Below are positions 47,366 through 56,484 of a stretch of 64,000 bases of DNA, piece by piece. The notes under the pieces were generated by a model. It was not told the origin of the DNA. It ran no database searches and saw only the letters and a list, made by a program, of their open reading frames with translations. Origin of the DNA: CAXXOK01 sp963663285 (GTDB lineage: Bacteria > Bacillota > Clostridia > Christensenellales > Aristaeellaceae); the NCBI GenBank assembly GCA_963663285.2, contig CAXXNI010000002.1, positions 1,116,001 to 1,180,000 of the forward strand, given 5' to 3'. Numbering within the stretch: the first letter of the stretch is position 1; the number at the start of each line of letters is the position of its first letter. The translations under genes were made by a program, and so were the position numbers.

Positions 47366-49123
47366 TTAGTTCTTCTCCGCGACAAGCGCTTCAAATTCTA
47401 AGATTTCTCCGCGAATTACATCCAGCGCACTGCGCCAATAGGCAGCATCACGTACGTCGATGCCTACACTGGCTGCAACATTAGCTACGTTATCGCTGCC
47501 GCAGCGCGCCAGGAGCGCATCGTATTTTGGCAGGAAAGTTGCGCCTTCCTGTTGATACTTCTGGTAAACGCCAAGGCCAAACAGCAGGCCAAACGCATAC
47601 GGGAAATTGTAAAAGTGCAGTCCCACCGAATAATAATGGCTTTTATTTATCCACATATCGGCATGGCGCACAGTGGCATCCAAGCCGTTACCGTAGGCTT
47701 TTTCCTGCGCATCCAGCATCATCGTCCGCAATTCATCGACTGTTGGTGTATGCGTTTTGCGGGCTTCAAACACAGCGCTTTCAAACAGGAAACGGCTGTA
47801 AATATCCACTACGCATTGCGTGGCTTCCATCAGGCTGCCTTCCAGAATGTTGAAAGCACGATCCGGATCGGCTGTTTTCAGCACGGTTTGCGCCAGAAGC
47901 GTTTCGTTGAACGTAGACGCGGTTTCCGCCAGCGGCATCGGCGGCTGCGCCATTAGGATAGGCAAATTCTCCATGCAGCGGGCATGCCACGCGTGCCCCA
48001 GTTCATGCGCAAGCGTACTCACATCGGAAAAGCTGCCGACAAAGTTCGTTAGGATGCGGCTGATTTTCAACTCATGGTTTTCCGAGCAGAATGCGCCGCC
48101 TTCTTTTCCCTCCCGCGGATACAAATCGATCCACCGGTTGTCAAACGCGTGCATCATAAAATCCGCCATTTGCGGATGCGCTTCGCCAAAGATTTCTTTG
48201 AGCTGGGCGCGAGCCTCCTCAATGGTGTATTTTTTTACATCTTTGCCAACAGGGGCGAATAAATCATAAAACGGTAAACCATTTTCATGGCCCAGATACC
48301 GGGCTTTTGCGCGCAGGTAACGCTGAAAATCCGGCAGAGCTTCCACGCAGGCCGTCCACATGGCATCCAGCGTTTCATGGTCCATGCGGCTTTCCGTAAG
48401 CTGCTGCGTCAGCACGTCCGGGTAGTTTCTGGCTTCGCACATGGTAAGCGCTTCACCCTTAATGCCGCCCAGGCAAAAAGCCATCGGCAGCGCTACCTTG
48501 GGGTAAGCCTCCATCTCCGCCTCGTATGCCTTTTTACGCACTTCGGGGTCCGGGTCGTGCGCCATACCGCGTACAGCAGGCAGGGGCATGGCTTTCCCAT
48601 CCAATTCAGCGGTTAGCGTGCCCATCAACTGGTCGCGCAGTTTTTGGAAAGAATCACCACCACTCAGCGACATACGGAGCATCCACTTCTCCAAGTTTTC
48701 CGGCAGCATGTGTTTAGCTTCCCTTTGCGCCTCGCGAATCACAAAGCCGTTTTGCTGCAGTTTATCGCTCTTTGCAATCAACTCTTCCAAGTTGTTCAGC
48801 CCGCCGATATGCCTCGTGCAGGCGCTGTGAAACACCTGTGTATCCACATAGAGCGTGCTTAGCTCTTCCAGCGTACGGAAAGCTTCCCGGTTTTCCGTTT
48901 CCACAGCAAGCGTTAGCTGGCAAAAAGAAAAAGCGCGGGACAGTTTATCCGTTAAGGCCTCCAGATGGCCGACAATTTTCTCCAGCTTTTGCTCTTCCGG
49001 CATTTCTGCCTTAAGCAGCTCATGCCCTTCACTGGTCATGGTGGAAATCGCATCAATGTCCGCCCGTAACGCCGGGTCGTCAAACCCTTGATAATATTCG
49101 CTTAAATCCCAAGTCGATTCCAA
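47366..49123 (-). CDS. pepF: oligoendopeptidase F (M3 family)
   Basis: This 585-residue zinc metallopeptidase degrades oligopeptides in the cytoplasm. The active-site motif HELGHAWH (HExxH) is preceded by VGSFSDVSTLA and followed by the conserved third-ligand region ETASTFNETLL. N-terminal sequence TWDLSEYYQGFDDP is typical of the M3B group. The start is a TTG at 49123 behind AGGAG; no ATG nearby fits. The gene lies downstream of a GntR regulator but is separated from it by a strong terminator, and is followed directly by cca. Confidence 0.93.
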   Translation of the reverse strand: MESTWDLSEYYQGFDDPALRADIDAISTMTSEGHELLKAEMPEEQKLEKIVGHLEALTDKLSRAFSFCQLTLAVETENREAFRTLEELSTLYVDTQVFHSACTRHIGGLNNLEELIAKSDKLQQNGFVIREAQREAKHMLPENLEKWMLRMSLSGGDSFQKLRDQLMGTLTAELDGKAMPLPAVRGMAHDPDPEVRKKAYEAEMEAYPKVALPMAFCLGGIKGEALTMCEARNYPDVLTQQLTESRMDHETLDAMWTACVEALPDFQRYLRAKARYLGHENGLPFYDLFAPVGKDVKKYTIEEARAQLKEIFGEAHPQMADFMMHAFDNRWIDLYPREGKEGGAFCSENHELKISRILTNFVGSFSDVSTLAHELGHAWHARCMENLPILMAQPPMPLAETASTFNETLLAQTVLKTADPDRAFNILEGSLMEATQCVVDIYSRFLFESAVFEARKTHTPTVDELRTMMLDAQEKAYGNGLDATVRHADMWINKSHYYSVGLHFYNFPYAFGLLFGLGVYQKYQQEGATFLPKYDALLARCGSDNVANVAASVGIDVRDAAYWRSALDVIRGEILEFEALVAEKN

Positions 49124-49160
49124 AACAACCGTCTCCTAACCTTTTGAGAATGTAGAAAAA

Positions 49161-49191
49161 CATCCCGCCGACGGCTCAGCGCGGCGGGATG
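49161..49191 (-). terminator. terminator between gntR and pepF
   Basis: A 10-base perfect stem CATCCCGCCG/CGGCGGGATG is followed on the minus strand by TTTTTCT. Most gntR transcripts should stop here. Confidence 0.85.
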
Positions 49192-49194
49192 AAA

Positions 49195-49890
49195 TCAGTT
49201 CTCCTGCTTTTGCTGGAAGTGAGCTTCCTCCAGCGCGACAAGGCACGTTTCCTTACTGCGTTCTATATGCTTTTGCATTAGCTTTGTAAAATTTTCCAAA
49301 TCTTTATTTTCTACATATTCCAGCAGTTTATAATGCTCCTGATGCGCAGATTTTCGCCGTATTTCCTTTGCAATGCTCATTGCAGAAAAACGACGGATGT
49401 ACTCATCCTGACTCTGGATGACCCGCAAAATGCGGTTTAATCCGGAGATAGCCGTAAGCTGATCGTGAAACTCACGCGCCAAAGGAGAAACGCCTTCAAC
49501 ATCGTTCTTCTCAATGAAGACATCCATTTTCTTGAGCTTCTCCCGCATGGACCGAATATCATCCGGCGTCGCGTTTTCAATAATCGCGGGCAACGTAAGC
49601 AGCTCCAACGCATTACGGATGGTGTAAATCTCTTCCACATCATCAATCGTGAATGCGCGTACCACTACGCCGCGCCTGAGTATATATTCTACCAGCCCGT
49701 CCCGTTCCAGTTTCCGCAGGGCTTCGCGCAGCGGTGTACGGCTGATATGGAGCTTTTCGGCATATTCCGTTTCCACAATGCGGGAACCTGCGGGGATTTC
49801 GCTGGTAATAATGGCATGCTTCAGCGTCTCATACGCAATTTCGCGTATGGGTTTGCTTTCGGCCGAAGGAGTAAAGTGAATCACGGACAT
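49195..49890 (-). CDS. GntR-family (FCD) transcriptional regulator
   Basis: This 231-residue regulator has an N-terminal winged helix-turn-helix (IREIAYETLKHAIITSEIPAGSR ... SRTPLREALRKLERDGLV). The C-terminal FCD ligand-binding domain (EIYTIRNALELL, FHDQLTAISGLNRIL) is of the FadR subfamily, with a likely metal/ligand site His and Asp residues in EFHDQL. The effector is unknown. The gene has a strong promoter in which the -10 box overlaps a palindrome, so autorepression is likely. The downstream terminator isolates it from pepF. Confidence 0.92.
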   Translation of the reverse strand: MSVIHFTPSAESKPIREIAYETLKHAIITSEIPAGSRIVETEYAEKLHISRTPLREALRKLERDGLVEYILRRGVVVRAFTIDDVEEIYTIRNALELLTLPAIIENATPDDIRSMREKLKKMDVFIEKNDVEGVSPLAREFHDQLTAISGLNRILRVIQSQDEYIRRFSAMSIAKEIRRKSAHQEHYKLLEYVENKDLENFTKLMQKHIERSKETCLVALEEAHFQQKQEN

Positions 49891-49921
49891 CAGAACACCT
49901 CTTGTTCTTTCTTTGTATTTT

Positions 49922-49952
49922 GTATACTATCGTGTACCGCTCCATTTGTCAA
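49922..49952 (-). promoter_or_regulatory. gntR promoter with overlapping palindrome
   Basis: TTGACA (49947-49952) and TAGTAT (49924-49929) are separated by 17 bases on the minus strand. GTATAC (49922-49927) and GTGTAC (49932-49937) form an inverted repeat across the -10 region, a candidate operator for the GntR protein itself. Confidence 0.75.
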
Positions 49953-50004
49953 GTTATTTCATGAACTTTACGCTGCGCCATCATTCGGAGATGAATATAA
50001 AAAG

Positions 50005-50050
50005 TAAGCAGGCTGCGGAGAAGCTGGCGTTCTTCCCCGAAGCCTGCTTA
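50005..50050 (-). terminator. terminator of the DUF4405-like gene
   Basis: On the minus strand TAAGCAGGCT (50041-50050) pairs with AGCCTGCTTA (50005-50014), with an inner CGGGGAAG/CTTCTCCG pairing, and is followed by CTTTTTAT. Confidence 0.78.
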
Positions 50051-50133
50051 GTAAACAGGAGGCTTCCTCTATATCTCATTTATTGGTATGCAGGGTTCCA
50101 AAGTGTAACTGTTTTGGCTCCCGAGGTAAAGCA

Positions 50134-51087
50134 TTACGGCTCTACCGGCATAGCATTGGCATTCATCTTTCTTAGCATTCTGCGCTGTTTCAGTTTCAGG
50201 CTTAGTTCGTTCACCCATGCGGCAACAACACCAAAGGAAAGCAGAATGCTTAAAAAGCTTAACAACACCGTAACAACGCTATCTGCATTGGCTTGCGACC
50301 CTTGTCCGTTGCCGCTCCCATGCGGACCCATGCCATCCTGCAATCCGGTTCCGCCACCGCCATTGCCGCGGCCACTGGTGGTCGTTGTTACCACCTCCGT
50401 ATCGCTGCTTGTATCCACTGTAGTAATATCATCGGTTTCGGTTGTAATCTCAACATTATTATTTGCAACCGACGGTAATACGGCATCCCCCGGCAACAAA
50501 GTATCGCTTTGTGCAAACACAACCACATTTAAATTGCTGATCCAATTTAAATAAGCGGTGGATGTAAACTGATAGGCTCCAAAACCAAGCACACCAATGC
50601 TTAAAACAATTGCAATGATGCGGCGCAACGCCAGCGGGAGTTTATTTCTCCACCGCAGTCGCTGTTTTATCCAACCAAAATGCAGTCCGGCATGAATACC
50701 CGTTAGCGCCAACACGAGTGCAGCCACCGCATAATGCCCCAGCTTATAGCTACTATTGCCTTCTATCCCAGGAAATACAACTTTACTAATCATAATCCCG
50801 CTAAAAATGATGTATGCAAAACAGAGCAGCAATAACAAATCCAGCACCCAATACACTTTTTGCCGCACAGGGGTATGGGTAGAAATGAGGCCGGACGTTA
50901 CGGCTTTTATCCACCGCCGGTTAGAAAGCTTATGGATAATAAACAGCCCCGCTAACGCCAATCCGCCGATTTCGTGAAAACTCATTCCCAGCACACGTTT
51001 GTTATACATCAGTGCAAGCAGAAACATCATCACAATATCCAGCAGAAATTTCCAACCATTTTTGCGCAATCGCTTCATTTTACCCAT
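50134..51087 (-). CDS. DUF4405-like (cytochrome b561-type) membrane protein
   Basis: This 317-residue membrane protein has about six helices. The first half resembles DUF4405, a b-type heme domain: histidines in FHEIGGLALAGLFIIHKLS and in LGHYAVAALVLALTGIHAGLHFG are placed like heme ligands. A long extracellular segment rich in Thr, Asp and then Gly/Asn (about residues 205-255) interrupts it before a final helix and a basic tail. The redox partner is unknown. The pattern is seen by eye; a heme role is inference from the histidines. Confidence 0.75.
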   Translation of the reverse strand: MGKMKRLRKNGWKFLLDIVMMFLLALMYNKRVLGMSFHEIGGLALAGLFIIHKLSNRRWIKAVTSGLISTHTPVRQKVYWVLDLLLLLCFAYIIFSGIMISKVVFPGIEGNSSYKLGHYAVAALVLALTGIHAGLHFGWIKQRLRWRNKLPLALRRIIAIVLSIGVLGFGAYQFTSTAYLNWISNLNVVVFAQSDTLLPGDAVLPSVANNNVEITTETDDITTVDTSSDTEVVTTTTSGRGNGGGGTGLQDGMGPHGSGNGQGSQANADSVVTVLLSFLSILLSFGVVAAWVNELSLKLKQRRMLRKMNANAMPVEP

Positions 51088-51261
51088 ACCCTCCGTGCAT
51101 TTCGTAATTACAGGTTAAGCTTAGCGGGTCACCCTGACAAGCGTGTGAACACCACGAAAACTTTTACGGAAAGTTTGGTATGATTTTAGGCTTAAAATGT
51201 GGCGAAAAAATGGCGTTTTACCTTAAAGGCTGATTTTTTCCATTGCAATCAACAGGTTACT

Positions 51262-54200
51262 TTACATCATCCGCACAGTGCGATCGGGAGCTGAATCCGG
51301 CAATATACGGGGAGCACCGAAAAAGAGCGTATCATTAATCTCTTTTTCGGTATCGGCTTCTGGATAAGCGCACATCATCCGTTGATTTGCATCCGACATG
51401 CAGGCGCTGGGTTTTTCAGGATCATGACACCAGCCTGCTTCCGTTTCCTTCCCGATGCCGATGATATTATCTCCCTGAATATCAAAATTGATTTTATGCT
51501 GGTTTTGCGCCTGCTTCGCCGTTTGCGGTGTCAGTAACTGCACGGAATCCACCAGCAGTTTTGCATCCTCATCCTCACGGAAAGATAGTTTCCCGGTCAG
51601 CACGACCAGATTATCCGCTATCAGCAAATCCACAAACCGGTCATATATCTTAGGAAACACTAAGCCTTCCAGCTGCCCGGTTAAATCTTCCAGCGTAATA
51701 ATGCCCATCATGGAACCTTTTTTAGTGATGCGGCCTTTTGCCAGTGCCAATATCCCCGCCATCGTTACCATGTCTCCATCGTGGTCCAGGCCATGGTTTT
51801 CGTTTTCCGACATGGATTCTACATCCAGCACGGTGGTGAATCCGCTCTGCAGCAGCTCCGCCACTTCATCCAGCGGATGCCCGGATATATAAACGCCTGT
51901 CATTTCCTTTTCCATGTTTAGCAGCGCTTTCCGGCTATGCTCCGGCATTGCGGGCACATCGGCATGCGCCGGTGTCGCGGTCGAACCCATCATATCAAAC
52001 AGGCTGACTTGCCCAGCCAAATTGTTTTTATGCTTTTGCGCCGCATCATCAATAATACGCTCATATACGCTTAACAGCTGAGCGCGGTTGTATGGGCCTA
52101 AATCAAACGCGCCTGCTTTAATCAAGCTTTCGACTACGCGCTTGTTGATCGTCTCCGGCGGTACACGATCGGCAAAATCAAACAAATCACGATACGGTGC
52201 ATCCTTCCGGCTACCGACGATCGCCTGTACGGCGCCGTACCCGACGTTCTTCACGCCGCCCATGCCAAAACGAATGCCCGGTTTTCCGTTATTGTCTTTG
52301 CCAACGGTAAACTTCCAGCCGCTGTAATTGACATCCGGCGGCAGTACGGGAATCTCCTTTTGCCGGCAATACTGCACATAGCCGGCAATCTTGCCCGCAT
52401 TATCCATAACGCTGTTCATAATGGCAGCCATAAACTGTACCGGGTAATGGCGTTTCAACCACCCGGTTTGCGCAGCGACAACGGCATAGGCCGCCGCATG
52501 GCTCTTGTTAAAAGCGTAACTGGCAAACGCTGTCATATCGTCAAACAGCTGCTCGGCCACCGGTTCGGGTACGCCGCGGCGCACGCAGCCTTCCACCAGC
52601 ACATTACCCTTTTCATCCGTCATGCCGTGCAGAAAATACTCTCGTTCTTTGGCCATCACGTCTTTTTTCTTTTTACTCATGGCGCGCCGCACCAAATCGC
52701 TGCGGCCATAGGAGTACCCGGCCAAATCGCGTACGATCTGCATGACCTGCTCCTGATAAACCATGCAGCCATAGGTAACATCCAAGATCGGCTTAAGCTT
52801 TGGGGTGGCATAGCGTACCGATGTTGGGTCATGTTTGCCCGCAATGTAACGAGGGATGCTATCCATCGGCCCCGGGCGGTACAGCGATATTGCAGCGATA
52901 ATATCCTCAAAGCTTTCCGGCTTCATGTTCTGCAAAAACAAGCGCATCCCGCCGGATTCCAGCTGGAAGACCCCGTCCGTATCCCCATCGGAGATCATCT
53001 TATATACCGCGGGATCATCCAGTGGTATCTCTTCGGCTTTCATATTCACGCCAATATCGCGCATCAAATCCAGCGCATCCCGGATGACGGTAAGGGTACG
53101 CAATCCCAGAAAGTCCATTTTCAGCAGGCCGAGGTGTTCCAGTGTGCCCATGGGGAACTGTGTGGTAACAACCTCGTCATTCACCTGCAAAGGCACATAA
53201 TCCGTCACCGGTTTGGCTGTAATCAGCACACCCGCCGCATGCGTGCTGGCATGGCGGGGCATTCCCTCCAGCGTCATGCTGGTTTCTATCAGCTGTTCCA
53301 CCGCGAGGTCGGTATTCACCATTTCGTGCAGCTGCGGGCTGATTTGCACCGCTTTTTCCAGCGTCATATCCAGCGAGAAAGGAATCGCCTTTGCCACCTG
53401 GTCTACGGCTGCGTAGCTCATACCCAGCACACGTCCCACATCGCGCACGACCGCCTTGGCTTTCATGGTGCCGAACGTAATAATCTGCGCCACATGATCG
53501 ATACCATATTTTCGTGTAACATAGTCGATGACTTCCTGCCGCCGTTCATAGCAGAAATCCACGTCAATATCCGGCATGCTGATGCGCTCCGGGTTGAGGA
53601 ACCGTTCAAACAGCAGATTGTATTTCAGCGGGTCCAGCATGGTAATACGCAGCGTATACGCTACAATACTGCCTGCCCCGCTGCCGCGCCCCGGCCCAAC
53701 CATGATGCCGTTTCGTTTCGCGTAATCGATGAAATCCCATACGATTAAAAAGTAATCCACAAACCCCATTTGGGAAATGACGCCCATCTCATACTCCAGC
53801 CGTTTACGGGGTTCGCTTTCAGCGTCGTCCACCTGATCCGGATATAATTCCCGCATGCCCTGCATACACAGCCGGGTTAACATTTCCAGCGGTGTTTCGC
53901 CAGTTTCAATCGGGTAGTTTGGCAGGTGGCGGGTCGAAAAATCGAACTCAACGTTGCAGCGTTCGGCAATTTCCGCCGCCCGGTCAACCGCCTCCGGCAC
54001 CGCCGCAAAGAGCGCGCGCATCTCATCCTCGCCCTTTACGTACAGTTCTTCGGTCTCCATACGCATGCGGGTTTCATCCTGTAAAGTTTTACCGGTTTGT
54101 ACGCACATCAATACTTCCTGCGCGGCAGCATCCTTGCGCAGCAGGTAATGGCAGTCGTTTGTGGCGACCAGTGGTATCCCTGTTTCCCGGGAGAGGGCGA

Positions 54201-54762
54201 TCAGTTCCGGTAATACCTGGCGCTCCTCCGGTATACCGTGATCCATAATCTCAATAAAATAGTTGCCTTTTCCGAACGTGTTTTCCATATCCAATGCATA
54301 GGCGCGCGCCTCATCCCTACGCCCTTGTAAAAGCAGCTTGGGCAGGTCACCGCTCAGGCATGCGCTCAAGCAGATCAGCCCTTCGCTGTGTTGCTTCAGC
54401 AGCGTATAATCCAGCCGCGGACGATAATAGAAACCCTCGGTAAACCCAGCGCTGACCAGTTTGGTAAGGTTTTTATACCCCGTTTGGTTTTCGCAAAGTA
54501 AAATCAAATGGCTGTACTCGCGGCTGACATAGGTTTTATCAAACCGGTCGGGGCAAATATACACCTCGCAGCCGATTACCGGGTGGATGCCCGCTTCTTT
54601 ACAGGCGGAATAAAAATCCACCGCGCCGTACATTACGCCATGGTCGGTAACAGCGCAGTGCGACATGCCCAGTTCCTTCAGCCGTTTCACCAGCGGTTTA
54701 ATACGGCACGCACCGTCCAAAAGACTATATTCAGTATGTAAATGCAAATGGGCAAAAGCCAT
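51262..54762 (-). CDS. dnaE: DNA polymerase III alpha subunit
   Basis: This protein of about 1,166 residues is a DnaE-type replicative polymerase. The PHP domain opens with HLHLHTEYSLLDGACR and continues VTDHGVMYGA. The catalytic PDIDVDFCYERRQEV provides the Asp pair, with GPGRGSGAGSIVAY before it and IPRYIAGKHDP after. Helix-hairpin-helix and OB-fold segments fill the C-terminus. The ATG at 54762 lies behind GGAGG; six codons upstream in frame are excluded. It is divergent from dnaD with a promoter for each. Clostridia often carry both PolC and DnaE; this is not PolC because it lacks the inserted exonuclease. Confidence 0.97.
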   Translation of the reverse strand: MAFAHLHLHTEYSLLDGACRIKPLVKRLKELGMSHCAVTDHGVMYGAVDFYSACKEAGIHPVIGCEVYICPDRFDKTYVSREYSHLILLCENQTGYKNLTKLVSAGFTEGFYYRPRLDYTLLKQHSEGLICLSACLSGDLPKLLLQGRRDEARAYALDMENTFGKGNYFIEIMDHGIPEERQVLPELIALSRETGIPLVATNDCHYLLRKDAAAQEVLMCVQTGKTLQDETRMRMETEELYVKGEDEMRALFAAVPEAVDRAAEIAERCNVEFDFSTRHLPNYPIETGETPLEMLTRLCMQGMRELYPDQVDDAESEPRKRLEYEMGVISQMGFVDYFLIVWDFIDYAKRNGIMVGPGRGSGAGSIVAYTLRITMLDPLKYNLLFERFLNPERISMPDIDVDFCYERRQEVIDYVTRKYGIDHVAQIITFGTMKAKAVVRDVGRVLGMSYAAVDQVAKAIPFSLDMTLEKAVQISPQLHEMVNTDLAVEQLIETSMTLEGMPRHASTHAAGVLITAKPVTDYVPLQVNDEVVTTQFPMGTLEHLGLLKMDFLGLRTLTVIRDALDLMRDIGVNMKAEEIPLDDPAVYKMISDGDTDGVFQLESGGMRLFLQNMKPESFEDIIAAISLYRPGPMDSIPRYIAGKHDPTSVRYATPKLKPILDVTYGCMVYQEQVMQIVRDLAGYSYGRSDLVRRAMSKKKKDVMAKEREYFLHGMTDEKGNVLVEGCVRRGVPEPVAEQLFDDMTAFASYAFNKSHAAAYAVVAAQTGWLKRHYPVQFMAAIMNSVMDNAGKIAGYVQYCRQKEIPVLPPDVNYSGWKFTVGKDNNGKPGIRFGMGGVKNVGYGAVQAIVGSRKDAPYRDLFDFADRVPPETINKRVVESLIKAGAFDLGPYNRAQLLSVYERIIDDAAQKHKNNLAGQVSLFDMMGSTATPAHADVPAMPEHSRKALLNMEKEMTGVYISGHPLDEVAELLQSGFTTVLDVESMSENENHGLDHDGDMVTMAGILALAKGRITKKGSMMGIITLEDLTGQLEGLVFPKIYDRFVDLLIADNLVVLTGKLSFREDEDAKLLVDSVQLLTPQTAKQAQNQHKINFDIQGDNIIGIGKETEAGWCHDPEKPSACMSDANQRMMCAYPEADTEKEINDTLFFGAPRILPDSAPDRTVRMM

Positions 54763-54818
54763 AAACTGCCTCCTGTTCACAGATAGACCCGCGGAAACAA
54801 ACGTTCCTGCCGTCTCAA

Positions 54819-54847
54819 AGTATACCGCAAACCGAACAGAGGTTCAA
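54819..54847 (-). promoter_or_regulatory. dnaE promoter
   Basis: TTGAAC (54842-54847) and TATACT (54819-54824) are 17 bases apart on the minus strand, about 50 bases before dnaE. Confidence 0.65.
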
Positions 54848-54854
54848 GGTTTGC

Positions 54855-54883
54855 TTGCCGCAAGGTTGCCGCTGTGCTATACT
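54855..54883 (+). promoter_or_regulatory. dnaD-dnaI promoter
   Basis: TTGCCG (54855-54860) and TATACT (54878-54883) are 17 bases apart on the plus strand, back to back with the dnaE promoter. Confidence 0.6.
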
Positions 54884-54966
54884 GTTGCAAACTGGAGGAT
54901 TCGCCCGGTCACGCTGTTTTCAGGCGGTGCACCGTTGTGCTTCAATCCTGATACGGAGGCGGGTAC

Positions 54967-56484
54967 ATGGCGCTTTTTGATGCGGATAAGTCGGGCATAC
55001 TGTGGGAGAGCGTAGCATTACCCAACGCATTCATCTGTGAATATATGCCATCCGCTCCGGAAGGCTATGTAAAAGTATACCTGTACGGCTTGCTCTATGC
55101 CCGCTTCCCCTCCGCAGCGGCGGGCATAACCGCCGAATCGCTGGCAAAAGAGCTGAGCATGGAAGAAAGCGAAGTTATAGCAGCGCTGCAATACTGGGAG
55201 CGCTGCCGGTTGGTCACCCGCACGCAGGACCACCCCCCGCAGTTTACCTACCTGAGTGTACAACAGGCGATGATGGGCAGGCAGACCATGCCGGAAGATA
55301 AGGCGTACATGCAGTTTGCACAGGCATTATATGCCATTTTCGGCGATAAGCGCAAGCTTCATGGCGGAGAAACGCAGCTTTGCTATGAGTGGGTAGAGCA
55401 GCTTGGCTTGCCCCGCGAGGTCGTACTGCTGATGGTGCAGCATTTAGCCACCACCCGCGGCGTGAACTTCAGCTTTAAAGAAGCGCAAAAGCTGGCGGTC
55501 GAACTGACCGAACGGCACATTGTCACGTTGGAAGACGCGGAGCAGTATTTTGCCCGCAGCCAGGCTGCGTGGGAAGGCACCAAACGCATTCTGCGGCGCA
55601 TCAGCAAATACCGTGCCCCTACGATGGACGAAATCGACCTGTATTTGAAATGGACAAAAGAATGGGGCTTCGCACCCAAGGCGGTGGAAACCGCCTGCGC
55701 CGAGATGACAGGCGGCGATCCCAGCTTTAAATATTTGGACAGTATTTTGCGCGGCGTGCATGAACGGGCTGACCGCAAGCAAACATCCGCCGAGCAATTA
55801 ACCCGCCAACTCACCCGCGAGCAGGATGAGGCAAACCTCATCCGCGAGGTGCTGCGCGCCGCCGGTTTAAGCGCAAACGCAAACCAGGCCACAGTGAAGG
55901 AAGTGTACCACAACCTGCGCGCGCTTCTGCCACATGAAACGATTGTATTAGCCGCCAAAGAAATCAGCCGGAAAAAGAAAACGCAATCGCTGGATAAGCT
56001 GGAGGAGCTTGCACAGGCATGGAGCGCCAAAGGTTTAACTGATGCAGACGAGGTAAAACGCTACCTTGCGCAGGTTAAGCGGCAAAACACGCAATTAAAA
56101 GGGCTTTTTGCCCGTATGGGAAGGGATACCCTCCCTACCCCTGTTGACCGGGCATTATTAACCAAATGGTATGACGAATGGGGTTTCACAAGTGCCGTTG
56201 TGGAAGCCGTAGCGGATTTTGCCGTTGGTAAAAATGCGCCGATGGCCTTTGTGGATAAGGTGCTTTCCAATTATCACGATGCCGGTATTCGCACCGTTGA
56301 GGCTGCGCTGGCCGACCACGAAAAGCACTTAGGTTCATATCGCCAGCCGGATCAAACCGGCAAACCCGGCAAGCAAGGTAAAACTGTGATTGAACAGCGC
56401 TATGACCAGCGGGAGTATAAACCGGAAGAAGTGGACGGCTTAACGCCGGAGGAAATTGAGGAGGCGTTACGCTATGACACGTGA
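54967..56484 (+). CDS. DnaD-domain replication initiation protein
   Basis: The 505-residue protein resembles DnaD/DnaB of Firmicutes, which open the origin and help load the replicative helicase. The N-terminal winged-helix part (about 1-110) contains GYVKVYLYGLLYARF. Two DDBH2/DnaB_2 helical domains are seen: APTMDEIDLYLKWTKEWGF ... DPSFKYLDSILRG (about 218-262) and TPVDRALLTKWYDEWGF ... AFVDKVLSNYHDAG (about 392-440). It is longer than DnaD of Bacillus, with a central helical charged region. The start follows GGAGG. It overlaps the downstream ATPase gene by 11 bases, so the two act together. Confidence 0.9.
   Translation: MALFDADKSGILWESVALPNAFICEYMPSAPEGYVKVYLYGLLYARFPSAAAGITAESLAKELSMEESEVIAALQYWERCRLVTRTQDHPPQFTYLSVQQAMMGRQTMPEDKAYMQFAQALYAIFGDKRKLHGGETQLCYEWVEQLGLPREVVLLMVQHLATTRGVNFSFKEAQKLAVELTERHIVTLEDAEQYFARSQAAWEGTKRILRRISKYRAPTMDEIDLYLKWTKEWGFAPKAVETACAEMTGGDPSFKYLDSILRGVHERADRKQTSAEQLTRQLTREQDEANLIREVLRAAGLSANANQATVKEVYHNLRALLPHETIVLAAKEISRKKKTQSLDKLEELAQAWSAKGLTDADEVKRYLAQVKRQNTQLKGLFARMGRDTLPTPVDRALLTKWYDEWGFTSAVVEAVADFAVGKNAPMAFVDKVLSNYHDAGIRTVEAALADHEKHLGSYRQPDQTGKPGKQGKTVIEQRYDQREYKPEEVDGLTPEEIEEALRYDT

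Noticed and set aside
52360..53748. A 462-codon plus-strand frame opposite dnaE
   Set aside because: It is antisense to an intact DnaE reading frame, His/Arg-rich and lacks recognisable domains or a ribosome binding site.
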